Below the pieces are notes generated by a model. The model was not told where the DNA came from. It made no database searches and saw only the letters and a program-made list of their open reading frames with translations. Shown piece by piece: positions 11,460 to 22,997 of a DNA stretch of 64,000 bases. The translations under genes were made by a program, and so were the position numbers. How positions within the stretch are numbered: position 1 is the stretch's first letter; every line of letters starts with the position of its first letter. The DNA is from Isoetes taiwanensis (taxonomy: Eukaryota; Streptophyta; Lycopodiopsida; Isoetales; Isoetaceae), in the NCBI GenBank assembly GCA_021234155.1, contig JAJEKV010000028.1, forward strand, positions 15,129,928-15,193,927. Direction: 5' to 3'.

Positions 11460-12110
11460 CTAAACATAGCCTGTCCACGGATTAGAAGGCCAATGGTCTA
11501 GGATAATTGCTGCTCCTCCTCGGTATACCGCCCATTTCTTGTGTTGACGGGCTTCCCTAACCTTGCACAACTCATTCCGGCGATTGCATAGCTGCATGGG
11601 AGAAAGATCTTCCTGTAAGGAAAAAGTAGTGCCCCTCAAATGATTTCCGTGCTGAAGAACACCGAGACGACTCAACCCATCCCGAAAGCGAATTAGAAGG
11701 TGTCGAGGTCGATCAGGACGCGCAGCCCCCACCCTAGCTGCAGACACCAGTCCAATAGCTGGGACATGCATAACCCCACAGAAGAATTGCTTAGCGACCT
11801 CCAAATCCGTCTGTCCCTCAGTATTTGTCTTCTCTACCCCTATGATACGTAAATTCAAAGCTCGGTCTTGTGCGTCCGAGGCTGGTTCCGCAACCAAATG
11901 GCGTGGCCCCTCCTCCTGCTGTGTATCCGTCCCCTCATGTACCTCGGTCTGTACCGCAGTGTGAACATGCGGGGGCGCTGCAGTCTGGACACTAGCATCA
12001 GCACATGACGGCACATGAAATGGATCTTCAGTCTGTGTACTAGCATCAGTGAGCAATGGCACATCAGCAGCCCGAGGTGCCTGTGAATCTGACTGCTTCA
12101 AAATAGTGGC
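11460..12110 (-). pseudogene. LINE ORF1-like protein, C-terminal segment
   Basis: This is the 3' part of an ORF1 (RNA-binding chaperone of L1-type LINEs). The frame is open from the LARD1 junction at 12110 to 11460. It begins with a low-complexity TQTE/VQT region. It then has an RRM-like/L1 ORF1 C-terminal region: NLRIIGVEK, RPRHLLIRF, a basic GLSRLGVLQHG stretch, LQEDLSPMQLCNRR and KWAVYRGG. This layout resembles plant and animal ORF1 proteins with the PRxxxxxF and xEDLxPxxxxxR motifs. LARD1 cuts it at 12110/12111. The frame continues exactly into 22607-22640 and then into 40690-40868 when the two inserted elements and one copy of each duplication are ignored. Confidence 0.65.
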
Positions 12111-13832
12111 TGTGACGTTCCACATATTTATACGCCTTTTTAAGTATAAATACGTGACACATCACTATGAATAATTAATGGCACATTAATTATTCATAAG
12201 CTAAGGTTAGCTATGTTAATAATTAAATTATAAAGGTGGAAACCTAACCTTAAACCCTAATTCGAATTTAGGGCTTAATCTAATATTAAAAGGGCCTAAA
12301 ATACCAAATTAGTTAATATTAGCCAACCCGAAGCTGCCACCTGACCCAAATCGATTGGGCAAGGGAGAGTTACTAACTTGGGACCCAAATTGGAGTTTTG
12401 CACCCCCATTTGCCCCAATTCGAATTAGGAGCAATTGGAGATGGAGGAGGAGGAGCAGCAGCCAGGCACCCTTCAACAAATCGATCAAGAGGAGCAGCAG
12501 CTGAGCGCCCACCCTTGCTAAGCGCCCAACTTACCTGTGTGTCCAGTGCTGAGCGCCAAGTCCAGGGAAGATGGAATTACCAAATGACAATGGAGCTAGC
12601 AGGAACTCAGGTTAGTGGCTAGTATAGCTTGTTGTTTTAGGGTAGCGCCCCTGTTGGGCCCTTGTGTGTACATTTCTTCTGTTCTCTCTCTGTTTTCTCT
12701 ATGCTTTACCTGTTAGGCTAACCCTTGATTGATACGGTGAGTATTTTCATCTATATGGTGAGTATTTTCTGCTCTAGTCTCTGTATGTGCTTTGGCTGTT
12801 GGTTCAGTAGTTCTTTGCTTGGCTAGCACTCTGGAAATGGGGGAATTATGGGGGGGTAGAGACCTCTGAGCCCATGTATTGTAGTATGCTCCTAGATAGG
12901 GCCCTGTATTATTCCCATTAGATGCGGCCTGTGTATAGGAGACCACCGGGTCGTAGATGCTATGGAATGGCTTAGCACCAGAAAAGGGACGCAGCAGAAG
13001 AAGTGGGGTGGGGTCTTGCATGAACATAAAAGGCTCCTAAGACTCCTACAGTGGGCTAGGCCTGATAGCCGGTCACGTAGAGGGCCGGGTATGGGTCTGA
13101 CACTCCCTGGGTGTAGAGGCGTGACCCGTATGGGGCACCTTGCACTTTGAGTAGATTTAGGGTGAGTAAGTCTGCACGATGCGGGGGTCGCCGATGCGGC
13201 GCGTATTCTCTAGCTCACCCATGGAACCACCTGCGATCCCGGAAGGGGACACTTCCCCGACTGCCTCATCCGGACTAGGGCTTCATGAACCCCGGAGCGT
13301 GCTCGGGGTGATACCTTGAGTCTCAAGTCTCCTAAGGCTATAGTGAGGCCATAGCATGATTCGACTCATCAGCAAAAGTGTGCACCCGGAGGGGCGGATG
13401 GAGTGGACAACCCTAGCCACGTGTTCTATGCCAGCCAACGCCGGGTTATACCTCTGCATGCGCTGATCTCTTGAGACCGAGCCCGTCCATCCATCCTCCG
13501 TGAGTCTGAACCGGGGTAGAACCTGGGGTTTGGGGGTGTTTTCCTTAGGATTAAATGCACATTCTTTGCCGTTAGTACTTGGATGGATGTGCCACCCTTC
13601 GTGGTGGTTATTTATATATGATTTATGTTGTGTGCTAACATGTATTCACGCTTTCGCAACTTAGGAGTCCCATTGAAGGCGTGGGCCGAATGACACCTCC
13701 GTGTCCTTCACCCGGGCATCTCTCTATGGATGGTCCGAGTTAGACGGAGGGCCCTGCTCATGGTGAGCTGATTGCCATGGGAGGGGAAGTCCCCAGATGT
13801 ATCGTCCCCGGCCAGTATATATTCGGGGAGCG
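12111..13832 (+). repeat. LARD1 5' LTR
   Basis: It begins TGTGACGTTCCACATATTTA and is similar along its length to 20877-22601. The 3' end is damaged: the expected GCGTCACAGTGGTATC is shortened, leaving GCGCCGAGAAGC before the conserved ATGTTCTTGG. The TATAAATAC at 12145-12153 could be promoter-like, but it lies unusually near the LTR start. Confidence 0.85.
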
Positions 13833-13880
13833 CCGAGAAGCATGTTCTTGGTAGACCAAGCCATTGCACTGGCCATGTAC
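13833..13880 (+). promoter_or_regulatory. Damaged primer-binding site and downstream stem-loop of LARD1
   Basis: Only GAGAAGC is left of the tRNA-Met primer site. It is followed by CTTGGTAGACCAAG, an inverted repeat, and GCACTGGCCATG. The same order follows the primer sites at 43105, 62990 and, on minus, 38755. It may be a packaging or dimerisation signal. Confidence 0.55.
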
Positions 13881-14221
13881 TAACGCGTTAGACCGTTAAG
13901 TAGAGAGGATAGCTTTAGAGTAGCCTTAGACCTCTTTGGTACTGTGGTTGATGGGTTTGCTAGTAAGTAATTTGTTGGTGCGTAAACTTTTAGTTCTCTT
14001 TGTAAGAGCGGATGTGGGCCGACCATATTTCGCAAAGGGTTATTCGAACGCACAAATAGGCGGCGCCATCGACTCCGGGACCTCAGGAATGATCTACGGG
14101 CGACCTGGGACGGCAGTCGAGTGAGTGTGGTCCCCACGAAATCGGTCAAAACCCTAATGGGCGGGCAGGAGGTACCCGGGTGTTGCTGGCGACGGTGGCG
14201 AGGTCGGGGTAGGGTCTGCCC

Positions 14222-14250
14222 GCCGCCCTTAAAAAAAAAAAAAAAAAGGA
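14222..14250. repeat. Poly(A) and purine run in LARD1 interior
   Basis: A run of about 18 A followed by GGAAGAAAG lies at the same relative place as an A run near 63439-63458 in LARD2, so it is inherited within the family. Confidence 0.8.
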
Positions 14251-14286
14251 AGAAAGTAGAAAGTTTTTTTTCTTTTCCTCTCCTCA

Positions 14287-14665
14287 TTTCGAACCCGTGA
14301 CCTTCGACTTCTAACTAAACAGTCTTTCCATTTTGCAAACTCTCTTAATGTAGATAGAATATATATGTTCTATTCCTTTGTTATACACATCTAATATTCT
14401 GTTTTGTCTAGTTAAACATTCTTTTAAGCAAAAGGTACCTCCTGGGATTAAACCCTTGACCTTCTGCACCCAAGCTAAGACCTTTACCAATGAGCCAACT
14501 TCCTTTTTATGTATGTATATGTTTTTCTTATACATATTTAATGTTTTATTTCTAGACCACAAACTCTTTTTGAACGAGTTGAACGAAAGAGGCATATTGT
14601 GGGATTGAACCCTTGACCTCCTACGCCCAAGCCAAACCCTTTACCAACAGGATAAGCCTGTTTTT
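14287..14665 (-). repeat. Three tRNA-like (SINE-head-like) units in tandem
   Basis: On the minus strand, B-box-like sequences (GGTTCAATCCC and close variants) follow A-box-like GTTGGTAAAGG at about 60 bp. Units are centred near 14310, 14470 and 14635, spaced about 160 bp. They resemble tRNA-derived pol III heads but do not fold into a standard tRNA gene that I can support. Equivalent units occur in LARD2 (63480-63690). Confidence 0.5.
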
Positions 14666-14776
14666 AGTTAACATAATGGTCTCTTGTTATACTTAACCAA
14701 TAGCATCTCTGTTTCTCTAGAAAGGACTCCTGTCTACCATCACTCTTCTCTAAACCAATGCTGTGGTGGCAACAAC

Positions 14777-14885
14777 TCCACCGGAGCAAGCTCTTTCCGC
14801 CATAGCCGCCGGAGCAAGCTCTCTTGCCATAGCCGCCGGCGTAAGCAGTCTTGCCATAGCCATGGGAGCTCTGCCATAGTCAACC
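14777..14885. repeat. Minisatellite, about 28-bp unit, 3 copies
   Basis: Units of CCGGAGCAAGCTCT plus a TTGCCATAGCCG-like half repeat head to tail and end in CATAGCCATGGGAG. The sister element has about six units at 63793-63960. Confidence 0.8.
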
Positions 14886-14899
14886 GGATAACTGTTAAC

Positions 14900-17800
14900 C
14901 ATATATAAAGCTAGTATCCCCTAGGAATAAACCGACCAAATGACACGACGTAATCTAGCAAGTCCGGCCAACTTGTTATGACAACATCAACTCACTTGGT
15001 GGGACTAATTCCGGAATTTAACTAACAACAACAGGGCAACTTTCTAGAATAGCAGCGTGTATTATATCCTTGGATATTCTTTAGGCGACGATAATAATGT
15101 CCGGTTATCGGCGTTTCTCGACCTATAACTTTAATTATTTTTTCCTTTGGTAGATGCCTTGATAACACAATTTCTTCGGGCCTTGCCATGATTCAACTCG
15201 TACCACATTCATATGCTTTATATTAGACCTTATTCGACGTTATATAAGTAATGTTTTATAGACATAATTATAATTAACGTTGTCTCTCTCTAGTGTCTAA
15301 ACCTCGACTCGTCTCAGTTTCCAGAGAAAGGATCTCTTTGTTGTCCAACCGACTAGGGACTGCCATGCAGCACCCCTCTAGACCATCGGTTTGGATTCCT
15401 TTGATCCTACCACCCTTCAATATTCCTTCTCATTGGTCCTGTTCCTTTTATGGATCACTTCCCCTAGATCATGACACATACTCTGTAATACGTAGGGAGT
15501 CCTTGTGTTGGGTACAAACCTTGGTATCATTTTGTACCAAACTTCACCGCCTATATGGCTATGAGTAATTACCTGCGCCACATGCCTGTCAAATTGACAG
15601 CAGTCTACCCTCTTTTGGACTTGTTCTCCCGTACATTTCAATGGCCTCCAACCATTGTTGACTAATCACCCCCTTCTACGCTATCTAGATCGCGCTGGGC
15701 CGAAATCTTTCCAACTATTATTTTCGTGCCTAACCAAAGACCTCTCACAATAGGCCTCCTCTATCCAGAGATCTTGTGTTCGAGTCTCTGGGGGTCCGTC
15801 ATATGTCCCCATGGACGCTGCCAATATGGCATGACGTATAAGTGCTATCTACCTATCTATTTATTTATTAAAAATGTCCTTGGTGGATTCAATTCACCAT
15901 CTTGTCCTAAGACATGAAAGTCATCTTCCCTAAGCCATACACCAAATCTTTACATAAGCTTTTCAGCTCTTGCTGCCTCTCAAGCCAGAAATCTACCTTT
16001 GCATAATAGGGAGGATCACCCTTGAAGTTATGCCATTCATCCAACCATCATGAAGGTAATAACCTTCCTACATAGGTCCTTCCCTTCCTCAATATGTTTT
16101 CTACGTCTATGGCCGATTTTCAGTCGTCCGACCCTTATGCCTAGCACAACATATCAAATTCACCCTTTGGCTGTGACCTTTATTCAGTAGACTCACTAAT
16201 CCATTCACTCCTTTACATATTCATTAATCGTCTTGTGGCTTCTAAGCCGCTATTATATGCTCCTTCTGTTGTTAACCCACCTATCATTGGGGGTTATGAG
16301 TCAACATTGTCCTACATCCTGGAAATGTTAATTATTACATTTCTCTGTCATGATGCTATCACATTGTTGTAGTATTCCAAATGACTTGGCATCCTCGTTC
16401 AAGCCATAGTCATGGCCTAAGAGCGGGTGAGCCTTCGTATTAATCGTAAATTACCTGGAGTCATCAAGGTGCCTGCCTGGTATTTTGTGAGCCTTTTTAC
16501 AATTACCTATGTTTGAGATAACCCGGACTTGTATCCATGTTCGAGTCCTATATATCCTAACTTACACCTCCATGTAAACCATGGGGTTCACCTCTGCCTG
16601 ATCCGGGTATGGATCATGTGGGAAAGCTAGTCTTGCGTGTCTATGCAAGACACATTCGAACTTCTAGCAGATAACTGCTATTCGCTACTTATCCTGGAAT
16701 TGTACTACTGTACTATTCAACTCCATCATCTTGATTATTCTGTGGGGCCTTGACATTTATTTCAAGTGCCAACTACCCTAGCATGCAACGGATTGGCGGT
16801 CCTTTGCACATTTCGAATCTATCTCCATACCCTTCAGTAGTAACTTTGGAGTACACTCGTTTTTCTCTCCAAGATTACTTCTCCAAGATATTTATCATAT
16901 GTGTACATGGTATGTACATAATAAACATATCTCCACATTCCACAATGTTAGCGCTCTGCTCTAACCTAGCTAAAGTGTAACCTCGGTAGCTTTTTCAAAC
17001 AAAACCCATTGCCTCTGTACCTTTATAATGTGGTTGCCACTTACTTCCCAAATGGACAGGGCCCAACTCTATGTTGGACTTGTGTATGTTGCCTATATTT
17101 TGATAGGGTCTCTACCTATTTCAACCATTCCTTAGTGCCTTATGGTACTTTAACCCCATATGTAAACTATGATTCCCCCACAGGATTATGCTATAATCCC
17201 GAAGGCTACTACCCCACATGAGGAGCTTTCTAAAGGCTTCTTTCACTAAAGAAACCATGCTTAGTCACAATTAACCTATTTTTCTTAAGTTATCTTGTGA
17301 ACTTCAGTTTTTGACCAGCTTCAAATGCTGTCGTCTTTGGCTCCCTCATAATGAAGTGGAGGCACTAAAACCTCCTGGTCCGTTCATAGGAAAACCCAAT
17401 GTCTCAATCTTCGTTAATCACCGTCATATCGTCATCCGATTTCTTACCCTCTTAAGAGTTTCAAAGTCATAACCTCTAAGAGGTCTATGCCTCAAGGCAA
17501 CCGATCTTCCAGCTTCTACTTCAGTATCTAGAATTGTTTCCCGCGATTAGGGTAACTCTTGCGATATATGGACTACTGGTCTATATAATCTCACCCCTTC
17601 TCATCTATACACCTCGTCTTGATTTTTATCCGGACTTGGAATTGCTAGGTTAAAGATATAATCGCCAAAGTCCGCGTACTCCTTCTTTTCTTCTATCAGG
17701 GGGATGCTATATCTCATACATCCTTTATTTCCCAAAACCGAATAGATGCTCTCAGCTTATAACGCTGAAATAATTCATTGGTATCTAGAACCTTTGAGTA

Positions 17801-20779
17801 GTTAAGCTCTCATTATTAGTTATTCCAACACAGTTCCAACCATCCTCCGGATGTTTTGAATGTAACATCACCGTATATGCTAGATTTACTCTAGCTATTT
17901 TCACTGATTTAAATTATTTCCATTTTCCTTAGTACGATGAACTTACGATAGGCAACTCCAGCATTGGGGTAACTTGACTACTTATCTCTCCTGGATCATA
18001 CTTAATCCAATATTTCTGATTATATGCCTATCATTATGCTTATTCTTTAAGCATACCTAAGTAATATTTCACTCGCCTTATACGAATACTCTGCTATCTC
18101 CAATATGATATACATCTAAATATCACAATTGACATCTTCGATAGCCGTACGACCCCATCAAGGGTTTCGAGATCGTTAGCATCCTTCGCGATCACGCTTC
18201 CGAACATTTCTAGCATACGCTCCGTTGCACTTGGAATTATTGGGATTGTACTAAGCCGGAAGCCCTTGCTGATGCGAACAATCACCTCTCGCAGATATTT
18301 TATGCACTTCGAGACCTTTTTAATTGTTCATCATCAGCCCTACTTTGAGCTATCAACATGTTATAATTCAGGCTTGGACTGGGTACACGTCTGAGCCAAC
18401 TCTAAGTCTAGATTCATAGTGATTATTTGACATAGCCACCTAGCTATGTTCATACTTGCCACCAATCTTTTTCCTCAACTTGGTTATCTGGTACCATACA
18501 CATGTTGTGGTTTCAACACCACTAGCCTTAGTTGCCTTCGTCCTCAAGCTTTAGTCATAACTGGGGCAAATGCCAACCTAAGTTCCTTGTGGACATGTTG
18601 ATCTCTAGTATAAGAACTCTTATCTTCATTACTTCCGTATTCATATGGAATGTGAACTAAAAGTTCTAGTATATATCCTATCTTCTTTTAGTTATGTTTT
18701 ACTATTAAATGGTCCTAGTACATATATACCAACGCGGAGTTACTCCTCGGAATACACACACGATACCAAGTCCAGAATACATCCTCCTTGGTGAGATGTT
18801 CATTGGGCGCCTAACTTGTTCATACTCCAGACTTTGGTACATTCAACATGTCATTCCAAACTCTCTATATTTGAAACATTGTTTACAACAACTTTCAAGC
18901 ACCTCTTGTCTTCCACTTGTCGTGTGCGTACATTACTTGCCTTCCTAATGTATCATTAGTTGAAGGTCAACTTTCCTTCATAGTCTGGCTTCACCAAAGA
19001 TCCAACATACCTTGCAGCTTTTCGATGGTTGCGCCTGTTCCTACCAATTGTCGTCTTCTCTTCACCTTGTGTGCAACTACGTTCCACACTATGTGTCCAT
19101 TTCCTTAATTTATACCATGCCTTAATGGTCATGCATTTGACCAACGTCATTGAGCATATCCACGTGACTATATGGTCATTTGAATCATATGCACGCTTCC
19201 ATCGTTATTGCACACCTCAGGAACATCAATCTCCTTACGAAACGCAATGTATGCGTAATTTTATAATCCACGCGAATCATACCTCCATTCAAGTAGCATT
19301 AGCTATAAATCTCGGGTCGACATTCTATGCCTGCACCATCATGGTCGAAACCTACACTTCTAAACTGCTCTCCCTTTCAGGAGCTGGATACTTATGATCC
19401 AGTTTCCACCTTAGTATAGTACCTCTATAACGTGGTCGATGGTAGATAATCATAAACCACTTCTCCATCAGATATATGGTGCTATATCCAGTCTCCTTCT
19501 ACGTTGAGTGGCAATATATATGCTGCATAATAAATCAATCCTCGTAATTATTAAGTCCAGTGTTTCAATCAGATACCAACCATCGTCATACCAACTTTCT
19601 CGAGTATCCATCCAAAATAGGGATACCTTAACACTCCTTATTCCCAACATTCCGCACTTCTACTTCAAGTAAGAGCCCAGGACCTGCTCAGTCATCACCA
19701 TATAACAGGCTCAGGACAGACTAGGCATGCTTTCGATGCTTCCGCCATGGACAACATAGTCACCGCTGGCCTTCTGTGATGCAGGACGATTGCGTAGCCA
19801 TTGCACTGCCAGATAGCGACCCGGGCGATACCAGTTACGTCGAATGTATCTGTGAGATGTACCTGTAAATATAACAGTGTCTGTATGTGTGATAAATTTA
19901 TGGAAATAGTCGCCTTCAATAAAAAAAAAAAAAAAAAAAAAAGATAAATTTACGGAAATAATAATAATATGAATAAGTAATTCAAAGGTCTACCGATGTG
20001 AATATAACCTATGGTTAAGATAGACTAGAATAGAGTGAGCGTATGGAAACATTAAAGATAATTAAAAGGAGCTATTTAAACACATAATCAAACATAATAA
20101 AAGGAGATAATTATGTATGTCTTACACAAACTTCTGAGAGAATAACGAGACTTAGATTATCTTAGAAGGTTATGAATAGTAATTGATGAAGAACGTGTGC
20201 CTGTAGTTCATATTAGAGTATAGGGGTAAAAATGTCAGCTGCAGTACGACAAAATTGTATTAAAGGGTAAGTCTAAATGTGAGGGGCATGTCAAATACTG
20301 AGGATAGGACCTTATGAGTTGTCAAAACTATAACAAAATAGGAAAACAAAATTCTGATACAAAATTAAATTAGCGTTGGCTGTAATTAAATGGATTGCAA
20401 AGCGACGGGAGAATATAATACATATACACAGAAGTTAATATCATCAGAATCACTTTCTACTAAACAGTGCGAGCTTAATAACTCCGTATTATAATATAAG
20501 AACAAATAGAAGTTGCTTGTGTCTATACCTGTCCATAATATATAATCAATTACACGTGTGTATAGAAAGAATGAATTCAAAATTAGATATACTCTGAAAA
20601 CAGTGAGACTTCCACACACCTTGACTGTTCACTTTTGACAGTCCTAGGCAATGATCCGGTCTAAGCTATACCTCTACCTTCTATATCCCAGAGTTATAAA
20701 TTGCACATTACAAGTCATTTCAAACTTAATCACTTTGAACATGACAAAGTCTGTGTGACCTATAATCTCACGCTATCTC
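14900..20779. other. LARD1 interior, no recognisable coding
   Basis: Only short open frames occur on either strand. None contains retroelement or host domains that I can identify. The stretch is pyrimidine-rich on plus between about 15100 and 19700. Confidence 0.6.
19891..19960. repeat. Poly(A) tract between 18-bp direct repeats
   Basis: GATAAATTTATGGAAATA at 19891-19908 and GATAAATTTACGGAAATA at 19943-19960 (17 of 18 identical) flank 12 bases plus 22 A. This is what an extremely 5'-truncated retroposon with a target duplication would leave. Confidence 0.65.
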
Positions 20780-20876
20780 TTTAAGGAGGGGAGACTTCCT
20801 TCCAATGTACGATGTATTGCCCACAGCAAGAGTACTCTTGATGCTGAGGACAGCATCACTTTTAAGGTGGGGAGAA
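20780..20876 (+). promoter_or_regulatory. Doubled polypurine tract with hairpin before the 3' LTR of LARD1
   Basis: TTAAGGAGGGGAGAC at 20781-20795 and TTTAAGGTGGGGAGAA at 20861-20876 are two polypurine tracts. The second abuts the LTR. Between them GATGCTG...CAGCATC (20840-20857) forms a 7-bp stem. The chromovirus keeps the same arrangement at 28739-28794. Confidence 0.75.
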
Positions 20877-22601
20877 TGTGACGTTCCGCATATTTATACG
20901 CCTTTTTAAGTATAAATACGTGACACGTCACTATGAATAATTAATGGCACATTAATTATTCATAAGCTAAGGTTAGCTATGTTAATAATTAAATTATAAA
21001 GGTGGAAACCTAACCTTAAACCCTAATTCGAATTTAGGGCTTAATCTAATATTAAAAGGGCCTAAAATACCAAATTAGTTAATATTAGCCAACCCGGAGC
21101 TGCCAGCTGGCCCAAATCGATTGGGCAAGGGAGAGTTACTAACTTGGGACCCAAATTGGGGTTTTTCACCCCCATTTGCCCCAATTCGAATTAGGAGCAA
21201 TTGGAGATGGAGGAGGAGGAGCAGCAGTCAGGCACCCTTCAGCAAATCGATCAAGAGGAGCAGCAGCTGAGCGCCCACCCTTGCTAAGCGCCCAACTTAC
21301 CTGTGTGTCCAGTGCTGAGCGCCAAGTCCAGGGAAGATGGAATTACCAAATGACAATGGAGCCAGCAGGAACTCAGGTTAGTGGCTAGTATAGCTTGTTG
21401 TTTTAGGGTAGCGCCCCTGTTGGGCCCTTGTGTGTACATTTCTTCTGTTCTCTCTCTGTTTTCTCTATGGTTTACCTGTTAGGCTAACCCTTGATTGATA
21501 CGGTGAGTATTTTCATCTATATGGTGAGTATTTTCTGCTCTAGTCTCTGTATGTGCTTTGGCTGTTGGTTCAGTAGTTCTTTGCTTGGCTAGCACTCTGG
21601 AAATGGGGGAATTACAGGGGTAGAGACCTCTGAGCCCATGTATTATAGTATGCTCCTAGATAGAGCCCTGTATTATTCCCATTAGATGCGGCCTGTGTAT
21701 AGGAGACCACCGGGTCGTAGATGCTATGGAATGGCTTAGCACCAGAAAAGGGACGCAGTGGTGAAGTGGGGGTGGGGTCTTGCATGAACATAAAAGGCTC
21801 TACCTGAGACTCCTCTGATGGGCTAGGCGATAGCCATCCACGTAGGGGGCGGGTATGGGTCGACACTCCCACTGGTGTAGAGGCGTGACCCGTATGGGGC
21901 ACCTTGCACTTTGAGTAGATTTAGGGTGAGTAAGTCGGCACGGATGCGGGGGGGTGTGATGCGGCACGTATTCTCTAGCTCACCCATGGAACCACTGCGA
22001 TCCTGGAAGGGGACACTTCCCTGACCTGCCTCATCGGACTAGGGCTTCATGAACCCTGGAGCAGGCTCGAAGGGTGACACCTTGAGTCTGCGTCTCCGGA
22101 AGGCTATAGTGATGCCATAGCATGATTCGACTCATCTGCAAAGTGTGCACAGGAGGGGCGGATGGAGTGGACAACCCTAGCCACTGTTCTATGCCGATAG
22201 CGCCCGGGTTATACCTCAATCATTTGATCTCTTGAGACCGAGCCGTCAGTCCATCCTCACAGGAGTCTGAACCGGGGTAGAACCTGGGGTTTGGGGGTGT
22301 TTTCCTTAGGATTAGATGCACATTCTTTGCCGTTAGTACTTGGATGGATGTGCCACCCTTCGTGGTGGTTATTTATATATGATTTATGTTGTGTGCTAAC
22401 ATGTATTCACGCTTCCGCAACTTAGGAGTCCCATTGAAGGCGTGGGCTGAATGACACCTCCGTGTCCTTCACCCGGGCATCTCTCTACGGATGGTCCGAT
22501 TTAGACGGAGGGCCCTGCTCATGGTGAGCTGATTGCCATGGGAGGGGGAAGTCCCTGTATGTATACGTCCGGAGCGCCGTATATATTCAGGGAGCGTCAC
22601 A
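20877..22601 (+). repeat. LARD1 3' LTR
   Basis: It begins TGTGACGTTCCGCATATTTA and ends GGGAGCGTCACA, followed by the GTGGC duplication. It is 1725 bp long. Differences from the 5' LTR are concentrated as small indel patches at CG and CHG sites. Confidence 0.9.
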
Positions 22602-22606
22602 GTGGC

Positions 22607-22640
22607 GTACAACAGATGAAGAAGATCATACATGTAGGTC
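22607..22640 (-). pseudogene. LINE ORF1-like protein, middle segment between two insertions
   Basis: This island of 34 bp lies between the LARD1 duplication (22602-22606) and the copia duplication (22641-22645). Read on minus it is in frame with both neighbouring ORF1 segments and encodes YMYDLLHLLY-like residues. Confidence 0.7.
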
Positions 22641-22645
22641 CGCTC

Positions 22646-22843
22646 TGTTAGAAATATGAGACACACACAACTTTTCCCACAAGACAAGACAAAATTTTAT
22701 TCATATGAGATACATATTTATACATCAATATGAGCCACTATTGGACTAGTGCCACAATAGGCAAGAGTGCTATATGTGACATACGTGCCATACATGGCAA
22801 AAGGTAAAGGTGCACGTCTCCTATAGAAAGGAGATTCCAAACA
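22646..22843 (-). repeat. Copia 3' LTR
   Basis: On minus it starts TGTTTGGAATCTCC and ends CATATTTCTAACA. It contains TATAAATA (plus 22716-22723) and, further along in minus sense, an AATAAA signal (plus 22697-22702). Confidence 0.95.
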
Positions 22844-22856
22844 CCCTCCCTGCAAC
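22844..22856 (-). promoter_or_regulatory. Copia polypurine tract
   Basis: On minus GCAGGGAGGGTG abuts the 3' LTR, the position and base composition expected of the plus-strand primer. Confidence 0.75.
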
Positions 22857-22997
22857 TTTAGCCTTTTGAACAAAATAATTGTATCTCATATTTAAAGATG
22901 TCTCCAATCTTCCCTCCCTGCATCTTTAATCTAGTGCTTGGATCAAAAAAACCTTTTGTGGGTTAAAAGGAAAAAACCCAAGCACTTTCAGAACAAC

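Larger units (their letters stand above)
12111..22601 (+). mobile_element. LARD1: large non-coding LTR retrotransposon, complete
   Basis: The element has 1.72-kb LTRs starting TGTGACGTTCC and ending in GTCACA, and the 5-bp duplication GTGGC at 12106-12110 and 22602-22606. The interior of about 7 kb has no gag, protease, RT or integrase I can recognise in six frames, so it fits a large retrotransposon derivative that depends on proteins from elsewhere. A primer-site remnant follows the 5' LTR and a polypurine tract precedes the 3' LTR, both in plus orientation. The region after the primer site and the polypurine region match the chromovirus at 27074-40442, its likely helper family. It is inserted in the LINE ORF1. 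Confidence 0.9.

Noticed and set aside
12309-13150. Several ORFs inside the LARD LTR
   Set aside because: They recur in the other LTR copies with frame changes and lie in non-coding LTR sequence.
14287-14665. Functional tRNA genes
   Set aside because: B-box-like and A-box-like motifs are present, but no acceptor stem or anticodon arm could be paired convincingly.
14777-14885. A CRISPR-like array
   Set aside because: The units are contiguous minisatellite repeats without unique spacers, in a plant retroelement.
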